In this document: positions 55,641 through 64,000 of the stretch, piece after piece
Layout: every line of letters begins with the position of its first letter
Numbering within the stretch: position 1 is the stretch's first letter
NCBI RefSeq assembly: GCF_017908035.1
Contig: NZ_JAEQMU010000009.1
Coordinates: forward strand, 62,001 to 126,000
Reading direction: 5' to 3'
Origin: Sphingobacterium tabacisoli
GTDB lineage: Bacteria; Bacteroidota; Bacteroidia; Sphingobacteriales; Sphingobacteriaceae
Length of the DNA: 64,000 nt
Notes under the pieces: model-generated
Databases searched by the model: none
What the model was told of the DNA's origin: nothing
What the model saw: the letters and a program-made list of their open reading frames with translations, nothing else
Program-made: the position numbers and the translations under genes

Positions 55641-56639
55641 ATGAATATTACTTTTGAGAGAGACTTAGAAGCCAAAGGCTTTATCGATGTTGCTATTGAT
55701 CCTAGTATTGATTTGGTCGATGAAATAAAGCGATTGAAGAAAGAAAAGAATGCTGTTATTCTAGCTCATTATTACCAAGAGTCTGAAATACAGGATTTAG
55801 CAGATTATATTGGGGATAGCTTAGGATTGTCACAACAAGCGGCTAAGACAGATGCCGATGTGATTGTATTTGCAGGTGTTCACTTTATGGCTGAGACAGC
55901 TAAAATACTGTCCCCCAGTAAAAAAGTACTTTTACCGGATTTGAAAGCAGGGTGTTCTCTATCGGATAGTTGTCCTCCACATTTGTTTGCGAAATTTAAA
56001 GAACAATATCCAGATCATCTGGTGATTACTTATGTGAATTGTACAGCTGAATTGAAGGCGCTATCGGATATTGTATGTACATCAAGTAATGCTGTACAGA
56101 TTGTAGAGAGTTTGCCACGTGACCAAAAGATTATTTTTGGCCCTGATAAGAATTTGGGCGACTATGTAAAGAAAAAAACAGGTAGGGATTTGGTTTTATG
56201 GAATGGCGCATGTATGGTACATGAAATTTTTTCTCAGGAAAAGATAGAAAGATTGCGTGACGAAAATCCTGGAGCTAAATTTATAGCCCATCCAGAATGT
56301 GAAGAACATATTCTGAGTCAAGCTGATTATATCGGATCTACGTCAGGAATGTTAAAATTTACAATCGAAGATGCCAGTCAAACGTATATTGTAGCGACAG
56401 AATCGGGAATTTTACATCAGATGCAAAAGGCTAGTCCAGATAAAAAGTTTATTCCGGCTCCGCCAAATAATGCATGTGCCTGTAATGACTGTCCACACAT
56501 GAAGCTAAATACATTGGAGAAATTGTACAATTGTCTTTATTATGAGCAACCTGAGATTATGCTGCCGGAAGATGTGATTGCTAGAGCTCAAAAACCTATC
56601 GAACGGATGTTGGAAATATCAGCTCAATTGGGATTATAA
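55641..56639 (+). CDS. nadA: quinolinate synthase
   Basis: A 332-residue 4Fe-4S enzyme that condenses iminoaspartate with dihydroxyacetone phosphate to quinolinate. Cluster cysteines are expected at Cys105 (GCSLSDSC), Cys191 (NGACMVHE) and one of those in CACNDC (279-284). HYYQ is present at 43-46. Works with nadB across the intergenic region. Confidence 0.96.
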   Translation: MNITFERDLEAKGFIDVAIDPSIDLVDEIKRLKKEKNAVILAHYYQESEIQDLADYIGDSLGLSQQAAKTDADVIVFAGVHFMAETAKILSPSKKVLLPDLKAGCSLSDSCPPHLFAKFKEQYPDHLVITYVNCTAELKALSDIVCTSSNAVQIVESLPRDQKIIFGPDKNLGDYVKKKTGRDLVLWNGACMVHEIFSQEKIERLRDENPGAKFIAHPECEEHILSQADYIGSTSGMLKFTIEDASQTYIVATESGILHQMQKASPDKKFIPAPPNNACACNDCPHMKLNTLEKLYNCLYYEQPEIMLPEDVIARAQKPIERMLEISAQLGL

Positions 56640-56670
56640 TAGATAAATAATAGAAAATACGAGCAAAAAT

Positions 56671-57711
56671 ATGTTTGATAATATAGATAAAACAAATATT
56701 AGTGAGTTAGGAGAATTCGGTTTAATCGATCATCTGACACAAGCTGTGGAATTAACAGAGTCTTCAACCGTGAAAGGAATCGGGGATGACGCTGCTGTAT
56801 TGGACTTTGCGAATAAGAAAACGCTGATTTCCACTGATCTTTTGCTCGAAGGAATTCATTTCGATTTGCGTTATGTTCCGCTAAAACACTTGGGATATAA
56901 AGCTGTACAAGTAAATTTGAGCGATATTTATGCCATGAACGGTATGGCTTCTCAGATTACGTTTTCCATCGGATTGTCTTCAAAATTTCCGTTGGAAGCG
57001 GTTGAAGAAATTTATGAAGGTGCCTTGATAGCTTGTAAGAAATTTAACGTTGACTTGATTGGTGGTGACACTTCTGCTTCGGCACAGGGATTGGTGATTT
57101 CAGTAACCAGTATTGGTTATGCGGAGGAAAGTGAAATAGCTTATCGATCAGGTGCTAAAGAAGGAGACTTAATCTGTGTATCGGGTGATTTAGGTGGGGC
57201 TTATGTGGGATTACAATTGTTAGAGCGTGAAAAACAGATTTATTTGGAAAATCCTAACATTCAGCCCGACCTGGAGGGAAAGGATTATATTATCGAGCGG
57301 CAGTTGAAACCTGAAGCCCGCAAAGACGTCGTTCAATTATTGGATGCGTTGCACGTGAAACCTCATGCTATGATCGATGTGTCGGATGGATTGGCTTCAG
57401 AAATATTGCACATTTGTAAAGCCTCAAATGTGGGATGTAAACTGTACGAGGATAAAATCCCTATTGATCCAATGACTTATGAGACTGCTCGAGAATTTGG
57501 ATTGGATCCTACAGTATGCGCGTTGAGTGGTGGTGAAGATTATGAACTTCTATTTACAGTTCCACAATCTGACTACGATAAAATAAAAGGGCAATTGGAT
57601 ATTTCTGTTATAGGGTATGTAACGGAAGCAGCAGCAGGATGTGGTATGATATCGAAGTCAGGACATGTACACGAAATAAAAGCTCAAGGATGGAATGCTT
57701 TCAATAAATAG
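56671..57711 (+). CDS. thiL: thiamine-monophosphate kinase
   Basis: A 346-residue kinase that phosphorylates TMP to thiamine diphosphate. Family features: IGDDAAVLDF, STDLLLEGIHFDL, DLIGGDTSASAQG and MIDVSDGLASEILHI, with SGGEDYELLF near the end. It follows nadA by 31 bases and is probably cotranscribed. Confidence 0.93.
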   Translation: MFDNIDKTNISELGEFGLIDHLTQAVELTESSTVKGIGDDAAVLDFANKKTLISTDLLLEGIHFDLRYVPLKHLGYKAVQVNLSDIYAMNGMASQITFSIGLSSKFPLEAVEEIYEGALIACKKFNVDLIGGDTSASAQGLVISVTSIGYAEESEIAYRSGAKEGDLICVSGDLGGAYVGLQLLEREKQIYLENPNIQPDLEGKDYIIERQLKPEARKDVVQLLDALHVKPHAMIDVSDGLASEILHICKASNVGCKLYEDKIPIDPMTYETAREFGLDPTVCALSGGEDYELLFTVPQSDYDKIKGQLDISVIGYVTEAAAGCGMISKSGHVHEIKAQGWNAFNK

Positions 57712-57769
57712 TTTGTTTTAAAGAAATAGTAAAAAATAGGACCTTTAGATTACGATATATATACTATTG

Positions 57770-57802
57770 TTGTTTATTTTGTTGCTTAAATTGCTAATTT
57801 TG
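57770..57802 (+). promoter_or_regulatory. promoter of the acetoacetyl-CoA synthetase gene
   Basis: TTG at 57770-57772 and TAATTTTG at 57795-57802, 22-base spacing, fitting the Bacteroidota -33/-7 pattern. Confidence 0.5.
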
Positions 57803-57829
57803 CAATTATAATAGCCGAAAATAAACAAT

Positions 57830-59740
57830 ATGAGCAAAGCTTTATGGACACCATCGTCCGATTATATCAGTAAATCTGGACTTTTCCATTACCAACAGTT
57901 TTTAGAATCGGATAAAGGAAGAAAATTTTCTTCTTATCATGAACTGCATCAATGGTCAATTGACAATTTAGAGGAGTTTTGGTCCAGTTTACTTTTCTAC
58001 TTTAACATATCGTATTCAGGTACTTATGAGAAAGGATTATCCTGGGATGATAGTGCTTCTGATTTCATTGGTACACAGTGGTTTGATGGTATAGAATTGA
58101 GCTATGCAGAGCATATTTTCAAACAAACTACTACGGAAAGACCCGCTCTTAAATTTGCTAGCGAATCTATCGGATATGAGGAAGTCTCGTGGAAAGAACT
58201 GGCAGAAATGGTCAGCCGAATTCAACAATTTCTTGTGGAAAAAGGTGTGGAAAAAGGTGATCGTGTCGCCGCTGTCTTAAATAACACGATCGAGTCTATT
58301 GCTATCTTTCTAGCTGTGAATTCGTTAGGTGCTATATGGTCATGTTGCTCTCCTGACTTTGGGGATGTGAGTATTTCAGAACGATTTACCCAAATAAAGC
58401 CAAAGGTATTATTTATAGAGACTTCCTACCAATATAACGAAAGGGTGTTTTCTAAGTTGGAAACATTGGAGCGGCTGAAATCGGATCTCGTGGATCTCGC
58501 AGCTATCGTACAGGTATATGAAGATGATTGGAAGAAAATTATATTCGATTATGTGCCAAAGCAATTAACTTTTGTACGTGTCCCTTTCTCGCATCCAATT
58601 TGGATACTATATTCTTCTGGTACAACAGGTAAGCCAAAAGCTATTACCCATAGTACGGGAGGAAATCTTCTGGAGCATTTTAAAGCTTTAGTATTACATC
58701 AAAATGTACAGGACGGAGAAAATTTTCTTTGGTACACAACAACAGGTTGGATGATGTGGAACTATGCATTGTCGTCGCTCTTATGTGGCGCTACCCTTTG
58801 CTTGTTTGATGGTATTATTAACCATAATAAACACCTTACTTTTTGGACATTTTTGAAAAGAGCGCAAGTAGATCATCTTGGAGCCGGAGCGGTTTATTTT
58901 ACTTCATTAGAGGGAATAGAGATAGCTGATTATACACCGAAGGTTATTGGCTCTACGGGATCACCGTTGCCAATAGCTACGTTTGAAGATTTGCAAGGTA
59001 AATTTCCGGATGTACATATTGTTTCCTTGAGCGGAGGTACGGATGTTTGTTCGGCTTTTTTATCGGGTAGTCCGACGCTACCAGTATATGCCGGGATGTT
59101 ACAGTGCCGAGCACTAGGAGCTGATATTGTGGCTTTTAATGATCAAGGGAAAGCTGTATATGATGAGGTAGGTGAATTGGTAATCCGCAAACCTATGCCC
59201 TCCATGCCACTTTATTTTTGGAACGATACGGAAAATAGGAAATATCATGAGAGTTATTTTGATCATTTTCCGTTAGTATGGAGCCATGGCGATTGGATAA
59301 AAATAAATGATGAAGGTGTAATAATCTACGGTAGATCGGATGCTACTTTGAATCGAGGTGGTGTGCGTATAGGTACTGCGGAAATCTATAATGCAGTAAA
59401 TAGTCTACCACAGATAAAGGACAGTTTGGTAGTCTGTATAGACTATGATAATGGCTCTTCGTCGATGTTGCTATTTGTACAGACAGAAGATAAAAGCGAT
59501 TTTAACGAGGATCTAAAGGATATGATAAAACGAACACTGAGGGGACAGTATAGTCCAAGACATGTGCCGGATTTCATTTACCCTGTTTCTGATATTCCTT
59601 ATACACTGAGCGGTAAAAAACTAGAGCTTCCTATCAAAAAGATTTTTTCGGGAACAGAGGTTGCTAAAGTTGTTTCTACGGATATTATGCGTAATCCAGA
59701 ATCTCTAGCTGGATATGTTTCTATTTATAATTCTATTTAG
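57830..59740 (+). CDS. acetoacetyl-CoA synthetase (acetoacetate-CoA ligase)
   Basis: A 636-residue AMP-forming ligase. The AMP-binding loop is YSSGTTGKPKAI; YTTTGWMMWN is typical of the acetoacetyl/acetyl-CoA synthetase group, and GRSDATLNRGGVRIGTAEIY is the C-terminal hinge region. Activates acetoacetate to acetoacetyl-CoA. It fits the leucine catabolism genes that follow, whose pathway ends in acetoacetate. Confidence 0.87.
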   Translation: MSKALWTPSSDYISKSGLFHYQQFLESDKGRKFSSYHELHQWSIDNLEEFWSSLLFYFNISYSGTYEKGLSWDDSASDFIGTQWFDGIELSYAEHIFKQTTTERPALKFASESIGYEEVSWKELAEMVSRIQQFLVEKGVEKGDRVAAVLNNTIESIAIFLAVNSLGAIWSCCSPDFGDVSISERFTQIKPKVLFIETSYQYNERVFSKLETLERLKSDLVDLAAIVQVYEDDWKKIIFDYVPKQLTFVRVPFSHPIWILYSSGTTGKPKAITHSTGGNLLEHFKALVLHQNVQDGENFLWYTTTGWMMWNYALSSLLCGATLCLFDGIINHNKHLTFWTFLKRAQVDHLGAGAVYFTSLEGIEIADYTPKVIGSTGSPLPIATFEDLQGKFPDVHIVSLSGGTDVCSAFLSGSPTLPVYAGMLQCRALGADIVAFNDQGKAVYDEVGELVIRKPMPSMPLYFWNDTENRKYHESYFDHFPLVWSHGDWIKINDEGVIIYGRSDATLNRGGVRIGTAEIYNAVNSLPQIKDSLVVCIDYDNGSSSMLLFVQTEDKSDFNEDLKDMIKRTLRGQYSPRHVPDFIYPVSDIPYTLSGKKLELPIKKIFSGTEVAKVVSTDIMRNPESLAGYVSIYNSI

Positions 59741-59746
59741 ATTGTT

Positions 59747-59783
59747 AGGCTATTAAGGGTTGATTTTCAACCCTTAATAGCCT
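59747..59783. terminator. bidirectional terminator, 17-bp stem
   Basis: A 17-bp perfect stem with a 3-base loop (59747-59763 with 59767-59783), between convergent genes. ATTTTATT follows on the plus strand. Confidence 0.85.
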
Positions 59784-59789
59784 ATTTTA

Positions 59790-61397
59790 TTAGGTCTGTA
59801 TAACACCTACATTATATTTTGGTATGTCGGGATTGTGGTTTGCTGCCTCAATGCCCATGCTGATAATTTTTCTGGTTTCTTTAGGATCTATAACACCATC
59901 TACCCAAAGTCGAGCAGCCGCGTAATAGGGACTTAACTGTTCATTATATTTTTGCTCTATTTCGGAAAGTAATTTATTTTTTTCATTTTCAGATAGCTGT
60001 ACGCCCTTCCCTTTTAAGGTTGCTTCCTGAATCTGTAGTAGCGTTTTACCTGCTGAAGCGCCACTCATAACAGCCATTTGGGCAGTTGGCCAGGCGTATA
60101 TCAATCTTGGGTCATAGGCTTTACCACACATCGCATAGTTGCCTGCCCCATAACTATTTCCGATTACGAAGGTAAATTTTGGTACCACGGAGTTGGCCAT
60201 TGCATTTACCATCTTTGCTCCATCTTTTATGATTCCTCCCTGTTCCGATCTGGAACCTACCATAAATCCTGTTACATCCTGGAAGAAAACTAAAGGAACC
60301 TTCTGCTGATTGCAGTTCATGATGAATCTAGCCGATTTATCTGCAGAATCCGAATAGATGACCCCTCCCATCTGCATTTCTTGGGTACCTCCCGGTTTCT
60401 TCGCTTTAACGACTTCTCTTTGATTGGCAACTATACCTACTGCCCAGCCATCTATCCGGGCTAAGGCACAGATTATGGTCTTGCCATAATCTTTTTTATA
60501 TTCTTCAAGGGAATCTTTATCTACTATAGAATCTAGTAACTGAAGCATATTATAGGGCTTGAGTCTGTCTTCGGGAAGATTTTTATAGACGGCATCTGTA
60601 GGTAACAAAGGTAATTGGGATTCTATTCTTGAAAATCCTGCTTTGGGTGTATCCCCAAACTTATCCACTATATTTTTGATGGCATCTAAACAGCTTTCAT
60701 CATTTGGATATTTATTATCTGTTACGCCTGATATTTCAGAATGTGTAGTGGCACCTCCCAGACTTTCGTTATCGATTACTTCGCCTATTGAAGATCTAAC
60801 AAGGTAAGAACCGGCTAGAAAAACAGAGCCTGTGCCCTCTACGATAAGTGCATAGTCTGACATAATAGGTAAATAAGCACCACCGGCCACGCAGGACCCC
60901 ATAATGGCAGATATCTGTGGAATACCCATAGCAGAAATCTTTGCGTTGTTTCTGAAAATTCGACCGAAATGTTCTTTGTCTGGAAATATTTCATCTTGCA
61001 TAGGAAGATATACGCCTGCTGAGTCCACTAAATAAATAATAGGCAGGTGGTTTTCCATTGCGATCTCTTGTGCTCTTAGGTTCTTTTTTCCTGTAATCGG
61101 AAACCATGCCCCTGCTTTTACGGTAGCATCATTGGAAACAATAATGCATAATCTTTTTTGTACGTAGCCCATGACAATGACTACACCTCCGTTCGGGCAG
61201 CCCCCATCATTGGGATACATATTCTCTCCTGCAAAAGCTCCTATTTCTGTATAAGGGCTATTGGGATCCAGTAAGTATTTTATACGTTCCCAAGCGGTAA
61301 GTTTTCCTTTTTCCTTGTGTTTTTGAATTTTGTCTAAACCGCCTCCTAAGTAAAGTTTTTCGGTTTTTTCTTTTAGTATTTCAAGAAGGTTTTCCAT
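59790..61397 (-). CDS. acyl-CoA carboxylase, carboxyltransferase beta subunit (methylcrotonyl-CoA carboxylase type)
   Basis: A 535-residue carboxyltransferase. Features: GGCPNGGVVIVMGYV, VYLPMQDEIFPDKEHFGRIF, MGSCVAGGAYLPIMSDYALIVEGTG, SLGGATTHSEISGVTD and NSYGAGNYAMCGKAYDPRLIYAWPTAQMAVMSG. The LPMQDE..DKEHFGRIF pattern fits methylcrotonyl-CoA carboxylase. The biotin carboxylase (alpha) subunit is not in the window and is probably encoded to the right or elsewhere. Lies divergently from the acyl-CoA dehydrogenase gene. Confidence 0.87.
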   Translation of the reverse strand: MENLLEILKEKTEKLYLGGGLDKIQKHKEKGKLTAWERIKYLLDPNSPYTEIGAFAGENMYPNDGGCPNGGVVIVMGYVQKRLCIIVSNDATVKAGAWFPITGKKNLRAQEIAMENHLPIIYLVDSAGVYLPMQDEIFPDKEHFGRIFRNNAKISAMGIPQISAIMGSCVAGGAYLPIMSDYALIVEGTGSVFLAGSYLVRSSIGEVIDNESLGGATTHSEISGVTDNKYPNDESCLDAIKNIVDKFGDTPKAGFSRIESQLPLLPTDAVYKNLPEDRLKPYNMLQLLDSIVDKDSLEEYKKDYGKTIICALARIDGWAVGIVANQREVVKAKKPGGTQEMQMGGVIYSDSADKSARFIMNCNQQKVPLVFFQDVTGFMVGSRSEQGGIIKDGAKMVNAMANSVVPKFTFVIGNSYGAGNYAMCGKAYDPRLIYAWPTAQMAVMSGASAGKTLLQIQEATLKGKGVQLSENEKNKLLSEIEQKYNEQLSPYYAAARLWVDGVIDPKETRKIISMGIEAANHNPDIPKYNVGVIQT

Positions 61398-61534
61398 ATG
61401 TTATGGATTATTAATTTAATATTTACAAAAGGTCGTTTGAATTATTTTTATAAATATCGTAAAATATTATTTGTTTTTTTTGATATTTGTAATAATAATT
61501 ATAAACTGAATATAAACATAAGTAAAATTTCATT

Positions 61535-62686
61535 ATGTATAATGCGAAGGATACCGAGCAAATGGTAATGATACGTGAGAGCGCACGTGAATTTGCAAAA
61601 ACGCACATCAAACCTTTTGTGATGGAGTGGGATGAAAAGCAATATTTTCCTGTAGAGCTTTTTAAAAAAATGGGTGATTATGGTTTCATGGGAATTTTGG
61701 TTCCGGAAAAATATCATGGAGCGGGACTTACTTATCAGGAATACATAACTATATTGGATGAAATATCTAAGGTATGTGGTTCTATAGGTCTTTCTGTAGC
61801 TGCTCATAATTCGTTGTGTACAAATCATATTCTATCCTTTGCGAGTGAGGAACAAAAGGAAAAATATTTACCAAAATTAGCTACTGCCGAATGGATCGGT
61901 GCCTGGGGGCTGACAGAAACTGGATCGGGATCTGATGCAGGAGGAATGACAACTGTGGCTGTTCAAGATGGTGATTATTGGGTAATAAATGGTTCTAAAA
62001 TTTTTATTACGCATGCAATAAGCGCAGATGTAGCCGTAGTTATTGTCCGTACGGGTGAGAAGGGGGATAAACATGGGATGACGGCTTTTATTATTGAAAA
62101 AGGAACACCTGGATTTACTGCAGGTAAGAAGATCGATAAATTGGGAATGCGGGCATCGGAGACAGCTAGTTTATTCTTTGATAATTGTAGAGTTCACAAA
62201 GATCAGGTAATAGGAGAAGTCGGTAATGGTTTTGTACAGGCACTAAAACTACTGGATGGAGGTCGTATTTCTATCGCCGCCTTGTCTTTGGGAATTGCGC
62301 GGGGTGCTTACGAATGTGCGTTGCAATATTCGAATGAGCGGGAACAGTTTAATCAGAAAATATTTGATTTTCAGGATGTTTCATTTAAATTAGCCGATAT
62401 GGCAACCAAGATTGAAGCTTCGGAGCTATTAATCAGACAGGCTGGTTATTTGAAAGATACGAATCAAAAAGTGACGAAAGAAGGTGCTATGGCTAAGCTC
62501 TATGCATCAGAAGTAGCTGTCGAGGCTAGTAATGAATCCGTACAGATACATGGTGGCTATGGATTTACAAAGGATTTTCCTGCTGAAAAGTTCTTCCGCG
62601 ATGCCAAGTTATGTACAATAGGTGAAGGAACTAGTGCAATACAGAAAATGGTAATCGCACGCGAAATAAGAAAAGATGTTAAATAG
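61535..62686 (+). CDS. acyl-CoA dehydrogenase
   Basis: A 383-residue FAD enzyme. AWGLTETGSGSDAGGM is the family signature; FSNEREQFNQKIFDFQ-type text and IHGGYGFTKDFPAEKFFRDAKL lie in the C-terminal half. The catalytic-base position near the end reads IGEGTSAIQ, with a glutamate, as in short/medium-chain enzymes and unlike classical isovaleryl-CoA dehydrogenase; a branched-chain short-acyl role is therefore likely. Overlaps the HMG-CoA lyase gene by 11 bases. Confidence 0.9.
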   Translation: MYNAKDTEQMVMIRESAREFAKTHIKPFVMEWDEKQYFPVELFKKMGDYGFMGILVPEKYHGAGLTYQEYITILDEISKVCGSIGLSVAAHNSLCTNHILSFASEEQKEKYLPKLATAEWIGAWGLTETGSGSDAGGMTTVAVQDGDYWVINGSKIFITHAISADVAVVIVRTGEKGDKHGMTAFIIEKGTPGFTAGKKIDKLGMRASETASLFFDNCRVHKDQVIGEVGNGFVQALKLLDGGRISIAALSLGIARGAYECALQYSNEREQFNQKIFDFQDVSFKLADMATKIEASELLIRQAGYLKDTNQKVTKEGAMAKLYASEVAVEASNESVQIHGGYGFTKDFPAEKFFRDAKLCTIGEGTSAIQKMVIAREIRKDVK

Positions 62687-63530
62687 TTCAGAAATACAAC
62701 TTATAGAATGTCCTAGAGATGCAATACAAGGTATAGGTGGTTTTATTCCTACGGAAAAAAAGATCACCTATATCAATGAGTTGTTAGCTTCCGGACTATT
62801 CGACTATATTGATTTTGGAAGCTTTGTCTCGCCAAAGGCTGTACCCCAACTGGCGGATACGGTTGAAGTATTGGAGGGATTGGAAAAGGGAAAGACGAAG
62901 TTGTTGGCAATAGTAGCGAATGAAAGGGGGGCACAAGCGGCTTCTGTATTGGAGAAGATTGATTACTTGGGATATCCATTTTCTATTTCGGAAACATTTC
63001 AGCAACGCAATGCTAACTCTTCTGTTGACGAGTCTTTTGAGCGCGTGAAAGGGATATGTGACCTGATACAAGGGAATAAGCAGGAACTTGTGGTCTATAT
63101 CTCTATGGCATTTGGAAATCCTTATGGCGATCTATGGCATGAAGATTTAGTTATAGAATGGATGGATCGTCTAGCAAATCTAGGAATAAAACGTTTTTCT
63201 ATAGCTGATACGACTTCGGAAGCTTCTGCAGATGCTATTTCTAGTTTGTATAGGCTAGTTGCAAAAGAATTCTCCAATGTTGATTTAAGCCTTCATTTGC
63301 ATGCACGGGTTGAAGAGGCGTTATTAAAGGTTGAAGCAGGATATAATGCTGGATGTAGACGTTTTGAGGGGGCATTTTTAGGGTATGGTGGATGTCCATT
63401 TGCAAAGGATGATCTGGTAGGTAATATTCCGATGGAATTATTGTTGGATAGATTCGAAAAGGGAAACCTAGAGCAGCATGTAAAACTTATGGATGCATTT
63501 CAAACTATGATTACACATGGAGTTATATAA
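62676..63530 (+). CDS. hydroxymethylglutaryl-CoA lyase
   Basis: A 284-residue TIM-barrel lyase that splits HMG-CoA to acetoacetate and acetyl-CoA. ECPRDAIQGI near the start, FGSFVSPKAVPQLAD, and GYGGCPFAKDDLVGN with the catalytic cysteine. It overlaps both neighbours (11 and 14 bases), so the three genes are translated as one operon. Confidence 0.93.
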   Translation: MLNSSEIQLIECPRDAIQGIGGFIPTEKKITYINELLASGLFDYIDFGSFVSPKAVPQLADTVEVLEGLEKGKTKLLAIVANERGAQAASVLEKIDYLGYPFSISETFQQRNANSSVDESFERVKGICDLIQGNKQELVVYISMAFGNPYGDLWHEDLVIEWMDRLANLGIKRFSIADTTSEASADAISSLYRLVAKEFSNVDLSLHLHARVEEALLKVEAGYNAGCRRFEGAFLGYGGCPFAKDDLVGNIPMELLLDRFEKGNLEQHVKLMDAFQTMITHGVI

Positions 63531-64000
63531 ATATATCAAAGTTGAAATAGATCGTCATATATGTAAAGTAGTATTGGCCCGACCGGAGAAGCGAAATGCG
63601 TTTACTCCTACTATGGTCAATGAGATAAATCATGTATTTCAAAGAGTTAATGGAGATGATGCTATTAAAGTGGTACTCATCGAAGCTGAAGGACCTGTTT
63701 TTTGTGCAGGGATGGATTTAAAGACTTTTGAAGATGCAGGACAGGATGAAGTAAATCCCACCATTATAAATGAAAATATATCCTTGGGCGAGGTATTTGA
63801 GAGGTTGTATAAACCTTCGATAGCTATTGTGGAAGGAAATGTAATAGCGGGAGGTTTTTTGATCGCCTTGGGCTGTACTTATGTATTTGCTACTCCGGAT
63901 GTCAAGTTTAGATTACCAGAGTTGGACCTTGGTATATTTCCGTTTCAGGTGATGGCTAGTTTATTGAAGATCATGTCCGAAAAACAGGTATTACAGTTAT
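63517..64000 (+). CDS. enoyl-CoA hydratase/isomerase (3' end beyond right edge)
   Basis: The ATG at 63517 opens a frame that runs to the window edge (161 codons). LARPEKRNAFT, FCAGMDLKTFE, NVIAGGFLIALGCTYVFA and FRLPELDLGIFPF are crotonase-family features. Next to HMG-CoA lyase, it is probably methylglutaconyl-CoA hydratase, but other crotonases cannot be excluded. Confidence 0.87.
   Translation, partial: MELYKYIKVEIDRHICKVVLARPEKRNAFTPTMVNEINHVFQRVNGDDAIKVVLIEAEGPVFCAGMDLKTFEDAGQDEVNPTIINENISLGEVFERLYKPSIAIVEGNVIAGGFLIALGCTYVFATPDVKFRLPELDLGIFPFQVMASLLKIMSEKQVLQL

Noticed and set aside
57347..57362. A third possible parS within thiL
   Set aside because: Contains CACGTGAAAC but matches only 13 of 16 positions and lies in coding sequence; chance match likely.
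1..64000. tRNA, rRNA, CRISPR and insertion sequences
   Set aside because: No tRNA T-arm/acceptor pattern, no spaced direct repeats and no transposase were seen. A tRNA scan would be decisive.

Overview
The window looks like a chromosomal segment of a Bacteroidota bacterium, most likely Sphingobacteriaceae (Sphingobacterium/Pedobacter-like). The evidence is several SusC/SusD outer-membrane pairs with FecR/ECF-sigma regulators, a type IX secretion C-terminal domain, many TlpA-type thioredoxins, few Shine-Dalgarno-like leaders, and the Bacteroidota -7 promoter motif TAnnTTTG upstream of several genes. No tRNA, rRNA, CRISPR array or complete insertion sequence was recognised.

Layout: (1) 1-3.2 kb, most of a SusC/RagA receptor on the minus strand, running off the left edge, with palindromic repeats at its 5' end. 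(2) 3.2-4.7 kb, an AT-rich stretch with a structured non-coding segment and a putative HTH regulator. (3) 4.7-8.9 kb, a secreted-protein cassette: a type IX cargo protein, a collagen-like repeat protein and a small secreted protein whose frame appears broken. (4) 9-19.4 kb, a minus-strand operon: ECF sigma, FecR, SusC, SusD, DUF4843-like lipoprotein, PKD-like lipoprotein, TlpA. (5) 19.6-22.8 kb, a small probable metal/redox cassette (barrel-like protein, HMA-domain protein, TlpA, Cys-rich protein) and a methyltransferase. (6) 22.8-34.8 kb, a second, diverged copy of the region 4 operon with one extra thioredoxin. (7) 34.9-55.2 kb, mostly housekeeping: miaA, an oxidoreductase, def, a sugar isomerase, an aromatic amino acid hydroxylase, a glycosyltransferase, miaE, apaG, an ABC-F ATPase, mnmG, a gamma-carbonic anhydrase and nadB. 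(8) 55.2-55.6 kb, a gene-free AT-rich region with DnaA boxes between divergent nadB and nadA. (9) 55.6-64 kb, nadA, thiL and leucine/branched-chain acyl-CoA catabolism genes, the last cut by the right edge.

The most informative result is a probable replication origin. Two exact DnaA boxes (TTATCCACA), a near-consensus tandem pair facing them, an 85% AT tract, an apparent GC-skew reversal on either side, and two parS sites (ParB-binding, 16 bp) 6 kb away beside mnmG all agree. The most interesting functional theme is the pair of paralogous ECF/FecR-controlled SusCD loci that each carry DUF4843-like and PKD-like lipoproteins and end in periplasmic thioredoxins. They look like redox-associated importers of unknown substrate. 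Everything here was read by eye; no database search was possible.
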